64,000 nt of DNA, taken from positions 124,001 to 188,000 of the forward strand of contig NZ_JAAZWC010000002.1 in the NCBI RefSeq assembly GCF_013185195.1, in the 5' to 3' direction. The DNA comes from Saccharibacillus qingshengii (GTDB lineage: Bacteria; Bacillota; Bacilli; Paenibacillales; Paenibacillaceae). Shown here piece by piece: positions 25,923 through 34,627 of this stretch. The notes below the pieces were generated by a model. The model was not told the origin of the DNA and ran no database searches. It saw only the letters and a list, made by a program, of their open reading frames with translations. Each line of letters starts with the position of its first letter. The first letter of the stretch is position 1. A program made the translations under genes and the position numbers.

Positions 25923-26891
25923 TTGTCCGTATTGACCGAGAAAGAAAGAAGCCTGGAGCTGGAGAATCGGCGGGCAGGTTCCTGGTGGAAAAAGTTCAAG
26001 AACAACCGCACGCTGCTCATCATGTGTCTGCCCGCCATTGTCTTTTTCGTCATCTTCGCGTACCTGCCGATGCCGGGACTGTATCTGGCCTTTATCAAGT
26101 ACAACTACTCGGACGGTATTTTTAACAGCCCGTTCGTCGGATTCGAAAACTTCCGCTTCCTCGTGATTACGGGAGACTTGTGGAAGCTCACCTTCAACAC
26201 CGTCGCGTACAACCTGGCGTTTATCCTGCTGGGCAACGTGCTGCAGATCGCGGTGGCGGTGCTGCTCAACGAACTCAAAGGCAAGTGGTTCAAAAAGATT
26301 TCCCAGACGCTTATGTTCCTGCCCCACTTTATCTCCGCTGTTCTGATCGGCCTGATCGCCTACAACATCCTCAGCTACGACTACGGCCTGCTTAACGGAA
26401 TCCTTCAAGCCCTCGGAATGGAACCGCTCAAAGTCTATTCGACGCCGAACGCGTGGCCGTTCATCATCGTGCTTACCTACCTCTGGCAGGCGACAGGCTA
26501 CGGATCGATCATTTATTTCGCCGCCATCATGGGACTCGACAACGAAGTGGTGGAAGCCTCGGAGATCGACGGAGCGAACGCGTTCCAGCGTATCCGCCAT
26601 ATCGTGCTTCCGTGGCTCAAACCGACGTTCATCATCTTGCTGCTCTTCTCGCTCGGGGGCGTGCTCAAAGGCAACTTCGGACTCATCTACAACCTGGTCG
26701 GAGCCAACAATACGGCGCTCTACGCGACTACCGATATTATCGAGACGTACGTGTTCCGCTCGCTGATGACCAACTTCAACTTCTCGCTCGGCAGTGCGGT
26801 CAGTTTGTACCAGTCGCTGTTCGGCTTTGCGATCGTATTGACGGCCAACTGGCTGGTTCGCAAATTCTCGCCGGAGAATTCACTCTTTTAG
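25923..26891 (+). CDS. Sugar ABC transporter permease, LplB type
   Basis: A 322-residue membrane protein with about six helices, beginning with a charged N-terminus and LLIMCLPAIVFFVIFAYLPM. The EAA loop is visible as EASEIDGANAFQRIRHIVLP near residue 217. It is the first membrane subunit of an Lpl-type (CUT1) oligosaccharide importer. Start is TTG at 25923, 5-9 bp after GAAGGAGGGG; no better ATG exists. No ATPase gene is in the operon, as is usual for this class, which shares an MsmX-like ATPase encoded elsewhere. Confidence 0.92.
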   Translation: MSVLTEKERSLELENRRAGSWWKKFKNNRTLLIMCLPAIVFFVIFAYLPMPGLYLAFIKYNYSDGIFNSPFVGFENFRFLVITGDLWKLTFNTVAYNLAFILLGNVLQIAVAVLLNELKGKWFKKISQTLMFLPHFISAVLIGLIAYNILSYDYGLLNGILQALGMEPLKVYSTPNAWPFIIVLTYLWQATGYGSIIYFAAIMGLDNEVVEASEIDGANAFQRIRHIVLPWLKPTFIILLLFSLGGVLKGNFGLIYNLVGANNTALYATTDIIETYVFRSLMTNFNFSLGSAVSLYQSLFGFAIVLTANWLVRKFSPENSLF

Positions 26892-26909
26892 GAAAAGGAG
26901 GAGTACACG

Positions 26910-27830
26910 ATGGGCGTTATGGATGAAGAAAGGGTCAGCACTCGAAAAACGACGGATCGAAGCAGTATCATCATTCGCGCAATCAGTTATGTCTGTATCG
27001 GCGGGTTCGCGCTCTGCTGTCTGCTGCCGTTCCTGCTTGTACTCGGGACTTCGTTTACTTCGGAAGCTGCCGTCAAACAAAGCGGCTTCAATTTCTGGCC
27101 CAAAGAATTCAGTACGTTCGCTTACCGGATCGTGCTGGAGAACCCGACACAGATCCTCGGTTCTTACCTCGTGACGATCGGCATCACGGTGACGGGGACC
27201 GCCGCAGGCCTGCTGATCGTGGCTATGACCGGCTACGCGCTGCAGCGTCCCGACTTTATTTTCCGCAACAAAATTTCGTTCTTTATCTACTTCACGACTT
27301 TGTTCTCCGGGGGACTGGTCCCGTTCTATCTTCTTATCACCCAGTACCTGCACCTCAAGGACAATTATCTGGCGGTTCTGCTGCCGGGGCTGCTCAGTCC
27401 GTTCCTGATTATCATGATGAAAAGTTTCGTCCGTTCGATCCCGCATGCGATTACCGAATCGGCCAAAATCGACGGCGCCGGCGATTTCACGATCTTCGTC
27501 AAGCTGATTCTGCCAATGACGACGCCTGCACTGGCCACAATCGGATTGTTTATCGCTCTCGGCTACTGGAATGAATGGTACAATTCGATGCTGTTCCTGT
27601 CTTCGGATATGGAATTCAGGCCGCTTCAGCTGTATCTGTACAATGTAGTCACCAAAGCCGACGCCATCCGCAACTCCGCGGCTGCTTCGAATGTACCGCT
27701 CAGCGATGTGCCGATCGAGACCATGAAGATGGCAATCGCGGTTATCGCGACAGGGCCGGTCATTCTGTTCTACCCGTTCGTACAGCGTTACTTCATCAAA
27801 GGCATTACGGTAGGAGCGGTCAAAGGCTGA
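26910..27830 (+). CDS. Sugar ABC transporter permease, LplC type
   Basis: A 306-residue permease with six helices and an EAA loop in ESAKIDGAGDFTIFVKLILP near residue 188. The end FIKGITVGAVKG is nearly the same as the partial permease at the left edge of the window. It pairs with the preceding permease to form the channel. ATG follows AAAGGAGGAG, 18 bp after the upstream stop. Confidence 0.93.
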   Translation: MGVMDEERVSTRKTTDRSSIIIRAISYVCIGGFALCCLLPFLLVLGTSFTSEAAVKQSGFNFWPKEFSTFAYRIVLENPTQILGSYLVTIGITVTGTAAGLLIVAMTGYALQRPDFIFRNKISFFIYFTTLFSGGLVPFYLLITQYLHLKDNYLAVLLPGLLSPFLIIMMKSFVRSIPHAITESAKIDGAGDFTIFVKLILPMTTPALATIGLFIALGYWNEWYNSMLFLSSDMEFRPLQLYLYNVVTKADAIRNSAAASNVPLSDVPIETMKMAIAVIATGPVILFYPFVQRYFIKGITVGAVKG

Positions 27831-27907
27831 TCGTTTCCCGTTTCATACGTAAGCCAGCCGATTTGAAAAGTTTGGCCACCACCAAATTGTTCGAAGGGGG
27901 TATACAG

Positions 27908-29485
27908 ATGTTGAGATGGAAAAAGGGATGGGCACTGCTGATGACGGCGATGCTGGTTGTGCTGACGGCCTGCGGAGGAAGCGGGGGCGGAGGCGGAGGA
28001 ACGAGTGCTTCGGGCGGAACGACGGCCGACGGCAAACCCGATACTTCGAAGTTCGTGAAGATCAGCTACGTGGTTCTCGGCGACAAACCTCAGAACGGCC
28101 AGTTCGAAGCGGTGATGGACAAAGTCAACGTCATCATGAAAGAAAAAATCAATGCCGAACTGGAATGGAAATGGGTCGAGTGGGCGGATTGGCAGACCAA
28201 ATACAATCTGCTGCTGGCATCCGGCGAACCGGTTGACCTGATTACGATCGGAACGGATTGGCTGGATACGTGGGCGAATGCGCAGCGCGGAGCGTTCATG
28301 AATCTGGACGAACTGCTGCCGACCTACGCGCCGGAGACCTGGAAATCGATTCCGGAAGAAGACTGGAACGAAAGCAAATACAACGACAAGATCGTTCTGA
28401 TTCCTGAAAACGATTACACGCAGTGGGTCAACCACGGGTTCTTCTACCGCGGCGATTGGGCCAAGGAAGCGGGAATCACCGAGCCGATCAAGAACTGGGA
28501 ACAAATCGGCGATTACCTGCAGTATATCAAAGACAACAAGCCGGACGTCGTGCCGTGGGATATGGCTTCGGGTGCCCAGACTTGGGGCGGTTATGTTCAA
28601 TCGTACACGGACAACCTCGATCTGCCGATCTCGACCGGCTATATGCCGATCTTCACCGCCGTATCGAACGACGAGAAATACACGGTAGCCGAGCCGGTAT
28701 TCAGCGATACGCTGGTCGATTACGCGACGATGATGAAAGACTGGGCGGACAAAGGGTTCTGGCGCGAAGATGCCCTGAACAACAAAAACGATAACCGCGT
28801 TGCGCTCAAAGCCGGCCTGTCCGGTATGGACCAGCATCATACGCAGACCTTCTCGGGACTTCGCGTCGAGATGGACAAAGCACAGCCGGGTTCGGAACTG
28901 CAAATGTTCGCCTTTAATACAACGGGCGGCAAAAACCTGATGGAGCTGTCGATTACGCACGGCGGCACCTCGCTCGGCGCGCACAGCAAGAATCCGGAAC
29001 GCGCCCTGATGGCTTATGACCTGATCCGCAACAACGAAGAAATCTACCACCTGCTCAATTACGGTCTCGAAGGCGTACAGTACGAACTCAAAGACGGCAA
29101 GCGGACACGTCCGGAAGGCTACGAAGAAGCGCGCGATCAATTCTACTCCGACTTCTGGGGCGGACGCGTGGACAAGTTCGAAATTCCGAGCGATACGACT
29201 TGGGACAAGATCGATACGGTCTATGCCGAATACGACAAGATCAAGATTCCTTATCCTTACGGTCAATTTGTCTTTGACAAGACCGCAGTCGAGAGCGAAC
29301 TTACCGCTATCTCGCAGGTAGCGGGCGAGCTTGGTCCGGCGCTTAACTTCGGTAAAGTCGCCGATCCGGTTCAGGCGGTCGAAGAATTCCGAGCCAAGCT
29401 CAAGACGGCTGGCTACGACAAAGTCAAAGCCGAACTGCAAAAACAGCTCGATGCGTACAAAGCGAAGATGGAAGCACAGCAGTAA
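27908..29485 (+). CDS. Sugar ABC transporter substrate-binding lipoprotein, LplA type
   Basis: A 525-residue solute-binding protein. The lipoprotein signal MLRWKKGWALLMTAMLVVL ends in lipobox LTAC, giving Cys22, followed by a Gly/Ser tether (GGSGGGGGGT). The mature protein is of the large extracellular type-1 class used for oligosaccharides and ends in a helical, Lys-rich tail (VKAELQKQLDAYKAKMEAQ). It captures the sugar outside the membrane for the two permeases upstream. ATG follows GAAGGGGG. A strong terminator follows, closing the operon. Confidence 0.93.
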   Translation: MLRWKKGWALLMTAMLVVLTACGGSGGGGGGTSASGGTTADGKPDTSKFVKISYVVLGDKPQNGQFEAVMDKVNVIMKEKINAELEWKWVEWADWQTKYNLLLASGEPVDLITIGTDWLDTWANAQRGAFMNLDELLPTYAPETWKSIPEEDWNESKYNDKIVLIPENDYTQWVNHGFFYRGDWAKEAGITEPIKNWEQIGDYLQYIKDNKPDVVPWDMASGAQTWGGYVQSYTDNLDLPISTGYMPIFTAVSNDEKYTVAEPVFSDTLVDYATMMKDWADKGFWREDALNNKNDNRVALKAGLSGMDQHHTQTFSGLRVEMDKAQPGSELQMFAFNTTGGKNLMELSITHGGTSLGAHSKNPERALMAYDLIRNNEEIYHLLNYGLEGVQYELKDGKRTRPEGYEEARDQFYSDFWGGRVDKFEIPSDTTWDKIDTVYAEYDKIKIPYPYGQFVFDKTAVESELTAISQVAGELGPALNFGKVADPVQAVEEFRAKLKTAGYDKVKAELQKQLDAYKAKMEAQQ

Positions 29486-29548
29486 AGGCGCAAGCTTTTA
29501 CTCGGGGCGAAGCGGAGAAATCCAAACGAACGCTGCATGCGATCCGAA

Positions 29549-29585
29549 GAAACCCTCGACTGTCCAATCGGCAGTCGAGGGTTTC
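29549..29585. terminator. Bidirectional rho-independent terminator
   Basis: GAAACCCTCGACTG and CAGTCGAGGGTTTC form a 14-bp perfect stem with a T-run to the right. It lies between the LplA-type gene and the convergent DUF1349 gene. Confidence 0.9.
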
Positions 29586-29613
29586 TTTTTGATATTCGGT
29601 TTGCGGTTCGGGA

Positions 29614-30219
29614 TCAGATTCCGGCCCGAATGTTTTTGACCGTCTTGTTTTCCAGCGAAAAGTCCGAATAGATGCGTTCTCCGCCTTGTCCGGTCGGGGC
29701 CTGCGGCACGAATCCGACTTTGACCGTATCGCCGACAGGCAGCGTGAAGTAGCGAATCATATCGTAGCGAATCCCGTCTACCGAATAGTGGAAAGCAAAC
29801 GACGGACCGACGCGTGCGATCTGAAGCCAGGCCTGCTTGCCGTCCAGATTGCTGCCGTTGGCATCGTCGGATACTTGATTGGTGACAACGCTGACGATCG
29901 CATTCGTTTCGAAATCGGTACGCTCGAAGCAGAGTTTGGCCCAGACGTTCAAGTCCTGCATGACCATGACCGAAGCGGAATCGTAGACGTCTTTGAAATC
30001 ATGTTCGACCTTGACGCGCATCACAAAATCGCCTTCCGCTTCCGTGTAAAAGAAAGGAGCGTTAGTGAGTGATTCGGGAGTCGTCCCTTCTTCGGAAGCG
30101 TTCCCATGATTGCAGAAAAAATCGCTGTTCGCAGGAGCTTCCAGAACGATTCGTTGCTCTTCGAAACGGATCTTGCTTTCGTTCAACCAGCGGAAATGTT
30201 GGAAATCGGACGGATTCAA
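29614..30219 (-). CDS. DUF1349 domain protein (concanavalin-like fold)
   Basis: A 201-residue soluble protein filling one DUF1349 domain: ANSDFFCNHG near the N-terminus, GDFVMRVKVEHDF, DSASVMVMQD, AWLQIARVGPSFAFHYSVDG. The family has a jelly-roll fold like carbohydrate-binding modules and is often found in sugar-use loci, but no activity is firmly known. ATG at 30219 is preceded by TAAGGAGGA. It is convergent with the sugar importer and probably belongs to that locus functionally. Confidence 0.88.
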   Translation of the reverse strand: MNPSDFQHFRWLNESKIRFEEQRIVLEAPANSDFFCNHGNASEEGTTPESLTNAPFFYTEAEGDFVMRVKVEHDFKDVYDSASVMVMQDLNVWAKLCFERTDFETNAIVSVVTNQVSDDANGSNLDGKQAWLQIARVGPSFAFHYSVDGIRYDMIRYFTLPVGDTVKVGFVPQAPTGQGGERIYSDFSLENKTVKNIRAGI

Positions 30220-30303
30220 ACGAAATTCCTCCTTAGGTAATCCGGATTGGAGAAGCTTCCTGTCAAGGGACCCTTCTCTCTATGATTATACCCTCTATTA
30301 CTG

Positions 30304-30813
30304 GTGATGCTTTTCTATAACGGTTCGGAAACGGCGGTCGGCTTGTGGGCGGCGTCTTACCTCATTGCGGGCAAAGGTTTGGCCGTCAACGAAGCCGCCG
30401 CGTATTCTTCGCTTTATTTTATCGGGATTATCGTCGGCCGGATCTTGTCCGGGTTTCTCTCCGAGCACCTATCCGCCAAGCGGCTGATCCGTTACGGCAT
30501 CCTGATCGGCGCTTTGGGTTTGTGGGTGCTGATCGGCTCTTCGGGGATGATTCTGGCCGGCATCGGGTTGTTCGTACTTGGTTTCGGCGGCGCTCCGATC
30601 TATCCGAGCCTCGTACATATGACGCCGGAGCGCTTCGGGAAAAAAGCTTCGCAAAGCGTCATCGGCCTTGAAATGGCCAGCGCTTACACCGGGTCCACCG
30701 TCATTCCGCTGCTGGTAGGTCTCGTTGTGGGATCGCTTGGCATGGCCGTGATGCCCGTGGTCTTTCTGCTCTTGTTCGCGGCTATGTTTGTTTCGTCGAT
30801 ATTGATGCGATAA
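30304..30813 (+). pseudogene. C-terminal half of an MFS transporter
   Basis: The frame encodes about 169 residues that resemble helices 7-12 of a 12-helix sugar-type MFS transporter: ETAVGLWAASYLIAGKGL, then FIGIIVGRILSGFLSEHLSA with an MFS loop, and GGAPIYPSLVHMTPERFGKKA. The N-terminal half is missing and no ribosome site precedes the first GTG/ATG. The 84 bp between it and the divergent DUF1349 gene contain no remnant I can recognise. It is best read as a decayed gene left by a deletion. Confidence 0.75.
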
Positions 30814-30854
30814 CCGCGAAGAAGCCGAATATTCGGGCATACACATAGAGATCG

Positions 30855-30886
30855 GCCTCGATTCCCGCAGCGGGATTCGGGGCTTT
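30855..30886 (+). terminator. Terminator after the MFS fragment
   Basis: GCCTCGATTCCCGC and GCGGGATTCGGGGC form a 14-bp stem with two imperfect pairs and a TTTTT run. Confidence 0.75.
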
Positions 30887-30951
30887 TTGTCAGGGGCTTT
30901 TTTGAAAATGCGATGCAATTCCCTTAAGATGGGAAAGGAGGAGATGAATTT

Positions 30952-31827
30952 ATGGATATGGCGAAAACGGCAGCCGAACCGCTGCTGAGGTTGGAACAAG
31001 TTAGCAAGATTTACGGTTCAAAGCAGGTGTTGAACGGGATTTCGTTGATCCTGTACCGGGGAGAAAGTCTGATTCTGCGCGGCGGCAACGGTTCCGGCAA
31101 GAGCACGCTGCTCAAGCTGATCGCCGGACTTATTCCGGCTAGCACAGGCAGAGCGGCAGGTGCGGCGTCCGGACTGCGTATCGGGTTCGCGCCGGACCGG
31201 CTGCCCAAGCTGCGCATGACGTCCGAAGAATATTTGATGCATATGGGCCGGATCGCCGGCATGGCGAAAGCTTCCGCAGCCGAGAGGATCCAAGAGCTGC
31301 ATACGCTGTTGGAACTGCCGGCAGGCAGTCGGTCGATGCTGATCCATTATTCCAAAGGCATGCTGCAAAAAGTGAATCTGATGCAGGCCTGCCTGGCCGA
31401 ACCCGACCTTCTTCTGCTGGATGAGCCGTTCTCGGGTCTGGATGTCAACGCTTCGGACAAACTGCTGGCTCTGCTGCACGGTCTCCGGGCGAAAGGGACG
31501 GCGGTTGTCACCTCGCTGCATGACCCGCTGCCCTCCTGGGAAAGCGCGAGTACCACGTATCGGCTGCACGAAGGACGCCTCGTTCCGGAAGAAAGCGGCC
31601 GAAGCGGCGAGCCGCACACGGAATCCGCTTTTTACGAGTTGGACGGGCTGCTGCCGGAATTCTCGCGTCTCGTTCTGGCCGGACACTTCCCGGATACGGC
31701 TTGGACAGCGGCCGGACAAGCGGTGCGCTGCCGGATTCCGGCTTCCGACTGCCAAGCGTTTCTGCATGAATTCTGGCAGGCGGAAGGGACCGTATTGTCG
31801 CTGAATCGGAAGGAGGAGAGCCGGTGA
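30952..31827 (+). CDS. ABC transporter ATP-binding protein (exporter type)
   Basis: A 291-residue ATPase: Walker A GGNGSGKST near residue 45, signature YSKGMLQKVNLMQA (a YSKGM variant of LSGGQ common in two-gene exporters), Walker B LLLLDEPFSGLD and switch His in SLHDPL. About 70 extra C-terminal residues follow the ATPase core. ATG follows AAAGGAGGAG. The partner permease overlaps the stop by four bases. Substrate unknown; systems of this form often handle peptides or antibiotics. Confidence 0.9.
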   Translation: MDMAKTAAEPLLRLEQVSKIYGSKQVLNGISLILYRGESLILRGGNGSGKSTLLKLIAGLIPASTGRAAGAASGLRIGFAPDRLPKLRMTSEEYLMHMGRIAGMAKASAAERIQELHTLLELPAGSRSMLIHYSKGMLQKVNLMQACLAEPDLLLLDEPFSGLDVNASDKLLALLHGLRAKGTAVVTSLHDPLPSWESASTTYRLHEGRLVPEESGRSGEPHTESAFYELDGLLPEFSRLVLAGHFPDTAWTAAGQAVRCRIPASDCQAFLHEFWQAEGTVLSLNRKEESR

Positions 31828-32543
31828 TCGCCATGCTGGAGTACGTACACCGCTGCTTTATCCGTTCTTACCGTTACGGGGCGCCCACGGTCATCTACAT
31901 AGGCATCCTTCTGCTGATCTACAGCATGGGCAATAATGCCATTATGGACAGCTATGCGTTTACGTCTTCGATGCTGTTCGTCGCCGCAGCGGCGATCGGA
32001 AGTCTGGTGATCGATGTCGAAGTCTTCAATCAGGAGATGGCGACGACGCTGCATGCCCGCAGTCTGGTTCGGCTGAGCGCCGCCAAACTGCTTTACGGTT
32101 GGATGTTCGCTTCGGTACTCGGTTTGTTCGCCGTGCTGTATCCGGCCCTGCTCGGCCGGTTCGAACGGCTGCCAAACGTCGAGGAACTGACGATGGGGCT
32201 GCTGTATCATGTCTTCTTGGCCGGACTCGGAGTCTCGCTCGCCGGCTGGTTCAGCGTCAAGCTGTTCGAGTCGCGCTTCTATGCGATGCTGGGGTTGTGC
32301 ATCTGGATTGCGCTGGCGTTTGGCGCGCGCGGTATCGCCCATGCGCTTCCGGACGGTTGGAGCGGGATCACTTACCTGCTGCCGCCTATCCAATTGACGC
32401 TGCATGCGCTTATGTTCTACGACGGACTGCCGACCGGAGCCAAATGGAGGCCGCTCGGCGCTTTGCTGCTGTATGCGGGAGTCTCGGTTGGTCTGCTGCT
32501 GGCTGTGCTGAACCGGCGCCGGCTCGATTATCCGGGAGAATGA
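31824..32543 (+). CDS. ABC-2-like membrane permease, partner of the preceding ATPase
   Basis: A 239-residue protein with about six hydrophobic helices (for example TVIYIGILLLIYSM, MLFVAAAAIGSLVI, ALLLYAGVSVGLLLAVL). No named subfamily is recognised, but size, topology and the tight overlap with the ATPase gene support an ABC exporter membrane subunit. GTG at 31824 shares bases with the upstream TGA and is 7 bp after AGGAGG; an ATG at 31833 is the alternative. Confidence 0.75.
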   Translation: MIAMLEYVHRCFIRSYRYGAPTVIYIGILLLIYSMGNNAIMDSYAFTSSMLFVAAAAIGSLVIDVEVFNQEMATTLHARSLVRLSAAKLLYGWMFASVLGLFAVLYPALLGRFERLPNVEELTMGLLYHVFLAGLGVSLAGWFSVKLFESRFYAMLGLCIWIALAFGARGIAHALPDGWSGITYLLPPIQLTLHALMFYDGLPTGAKWRPLGALLLYAGVSVGLLLAVLNRRRLDYPGE

Positions 32544-32588
32544 ATCTTTCCGGATTTGGTGACGTTGGCCAACGGGATAATGGAATGC

Positions 32589-32810
32589 TAACGGAACCAG
32601 GAGACGCTTAGCGGGTATTTTGGAACGTTTGAGAATTTTAACGGATTCAGATGACGCTTAGAATGAATTTGGGCTTGTTTTTGGCGGAAAAAGAGTACGA
32701 AAAAGCGGCTAACGGAACTACGACCCGTTAAAGATAGGGAAAGGCTGGATTCGGCGCTCTAACGGACATACAATCCGTTAGCCGAGCCGAGCCGAGCCGA
32801 GCCGAGCCGA
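32589..32810. repeat. TAACGG repeat elements and (GCCGA)6 microsatellite
   Basis: TAACGG begins at 32589, 32639, 32710 and 32760. The first two copies share TAACGGA, CAG and GACGCTTAG and are 50 bp apart. The last two are inverted repeats TAACGG-N9-CCGTTA (21 bp), also 50 bp apart. Six GCCGA units follow immediately at 32781-32810. Confidence 0.8.
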
Positions 32811-32891
32811 GCCGGAAGGAGGCCCGTCCGGCTCTTTTGCCGGCAGCGGGGAATCGAATCAGCGCTTTGCCCGGCGTACCACTTGCCCGAC

Positions 32892-32927
32892 AGCAAAAAG
32901 AGCAGACATTAGTCTGCTCTTTTTGCT
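32892..32927. terminator. Bidirectional terminator
   Basis: AGCAAAAAGAGCAGAC and GTCTGCTCTTTTTGCT form a 16-bp perfect stem with a 4-base loop. It can end the ABC exporter transcript from the left and the HEAT-repeat gene from the right. Confidence 0.85.
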
Positions 32928-33001
32928 GGGTTTATTTGGCGTGTGCTTGCCGTGTTCCCGGCCGAATTTCGGATTCGCCGGTCGAGCGTAACTTCAGGGA
33001 T

Positions 33002-34078
33002 TTAACCCTGCAGTTTCTTCGCCCGTTCTTCGTCTTCGGCCGCGATCTCGCGGCGCCATTCGTCAAGCTCGGGCAGCGGGCGGCCCAGGATGACGCAGCA
33101 GGCGTAGACCGATTCTTTGAGTTCGACGTAGTCTTTGTCGTAGCCGATCTTCACGAGTTCCTGCACGACCGGGAGCGCCTGCTCGGAGCCGAGGCGGCAC
33201 AGGCCGTCTGCGAGTTTGGCAATGCGGGTGAAATGGTCTTCTTTTTCCAGCAGGGCAATCAGCGCTTCTTCGGCGGACGGCAGCAGAATACGCGACAGGA
33301 TATCGACGATGCCCAGCAGCAGGAAGCCGTCTTTTTCCTCGGCGTACATCTGCACCAGCTTCTCGACCACTTCTTCGCTGCCGACGCGAACGAGCGCATC
33401 CGCAGCCTGCTCGGCCACAAGATCGTTGTCGGACTTGAGAGCATCGTAGAACAGCGGCAGCGCGTACGCGATCTTCAGTTTGCCGGCCGCCTGCATCAGA
33501 TACACCGTGCGGACGGATTCCGGTTCTTTCGTGTATTGTTCCTGCAGTTCGTCCATCGTCTCGCGCGGCTGCAGCATCTCGCGTTCGATCATTTCGCCGA
33601 GCAGCAGATCCAGCGTATCGTAGTCGATCTCGCCGTAATCCAGACCGCTGTTTTTTTGCGTTTCTTCATTAAACATGCGGCGTACCCATTCGTCGGTTAA
33701 TTCCGACACGCGCACGCGCTCGGCCGCTTCGTCGTACCAGTCTTCGTCCAGTTCCTTGATTGCCGGAAGATGGGACTTCAGCAGGTCGGGGCTGCTGCCG
33801 AGCAGCATACGGGACAGGAAGATGCGCGCATTGCCCGTTACGAGATTCGCTTTGAGCAGATGGAGCATCGCCTGCACCGTGACTTTGGTCTGCGGGAAAG
33901 CCGCGGCGCGGTGCAGATATACGTCTTCTTTGCGCGGGGCGGCCACAAGCTTTTCCAGGACCAGCGCGGAGATGTCCTGCGGGTATTTATACGTCTCGGC
34001 CAAAAACCGGATTGCCGCGTTGCTGACAAGCGGGTCGGCGTGCGTGATAAACGGTTTGACCTGTTCGGGTGTGAACAT
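33002..34078 (-). CDS. HEAT-repeat protein
   Basis: A 358-residue soluble, all-helical protein with repeated HEAT/PBS-lyase-like units, for example DNDLVAEQAADALVRVGSEE and SEQALPVVQELVKIGYDKDY, plus earlier units at LVSNAAIRFLAETYKYP. Such scaffolds bind other proteins; no catalytic motif is seen and the function is unknown. ATG at 34078 lies behind GAGGAGG; an upstream in-frame start adds six residues without a site. It is divergent from the leuS T-box leader. Confidence 0.82.
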   Translation of the reverse strand: MFTPEQVKPFITHADPLVSNAAIRFLAETYKYPQDISALVLEKLVAAPRKEDVYLHRAAAFPQTKVTVQAMLHLLKANLVTGNARIFLSRMLLGSSPDLLKSHLPAIKELDEDWYDEAAERVRVSELTDEWVRRMFNEETQKNSGLDYGEIDYDTLDLLLGEMIEREMLQPRETMDELQEQYTKEPESVRTVYLMQAAGKLKIAYALPLFYDALKSDNDLVAEQAADALVRVGSEEVVEKLVQMYAEEKDGFLLLGIVDILSRILLPSAEEALIALLEKEDHFTRIAKLADGLCRLGSEQALPVVQELVKIGYDKDYVELKESVYACCVILGRPLPELDEWRREIAAEDEERAKKLQG

Positions 34079-34259
34079 ATGAAAATTCCTCCTCAAGTGC
34101 TTCGAGTGCGCCTACCAGTATACCACAGCTGGGGAGGAGAAGGCGCAGAGTATCCTGTCAACGCTAGAAGTAAGGTTACGCCCCCTCGAACGCACCTAAA
34201 GCGTGTGCATTTGACGCGGACGTAAACCTCGGATTAGGAGTTGACAACACACGGAGTCA

Positions 34260-34289
34260 TTGACTTTTCGCTTTTGTTTTCTATATAAT
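34260..34289 (+). promoter_or_regulatory. leuS promoter
   Basis: TTGACT (34260-34265), an 18-bp spacer and TATAAT (34284-34289). Transcription would start near 34296, just before the T-box leader. The comEA leader promoter at 37805 has the same -35, -10 and spacer length. Confidence 0.8.
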
Positions 34290-34295
34290 AGGGGC

Positions 34296-34598
34296 ATTGC
34301 ACAGGTAGAAAAACTAGTCGATGATGAGGAGCAGTAGGCAGGGGTGCGTTTCCAAGAGAGTCGGCGGATGGTGGAAGCCGGCAGCGAACCCTGTACGAAC
34401 TCGCCTCGGAGATATGCGGCAGAAGGCGGCTCGTCCGGTATGACCGGCAGGCGCGCGGTAAGTCGCATCGGCTCATCCCCGATAACGGATGCTTAAGTGA
34501 GCGGCAGCAGAGAACATTCGGCCGCTAACTAGGGTGGTACCACGGGAAGCAGCGCCTCTCGTCCCTAGCGTCGTTGACGCTGGAGACGGGAGGCTTTT
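34296..34598 (+). ncRNA. T-box riboswitch of leuS (leucine, specifier CTC)
   Basis: The T-box core AGGGTGGTACCACG is at 34531-34544. Upstream are stem I elements: AGTA bulge and GGTG loop motifs, and a specifier loop reading GAACTCGCC, in which CTC at 34400-34402 fits leucine. Stem III is CATCC/GGATG near 34475-34492. The antiterminator uses ACGGGA after the core, competing with a strong terminator at 34553-34598 (GCCTCTCGTCCC with GGGACG-like arm and TTTTT). Uncharged tRNA-Leu would stabilise the antiterminator and turn leuS on, as known for this RNA class. Confidence 0.93.
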
Positions 34599-34627
34599 TG
34601 ATTTTAGAAGCGAAGGGACAGATGACG

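Larger units (their letters stand above)
32544..33001. other. Repeat-rich intergenic region of 458 bp
   Basis: No credible gene. Four TAACGG-led elements and a GCCGA microsatellite fill 32589-32810 (listed as a repeat). A strong terminator lies at 32892-32927. Base composition is more AT-rich than the flanking genes on the left part. Confidence 0.7.
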
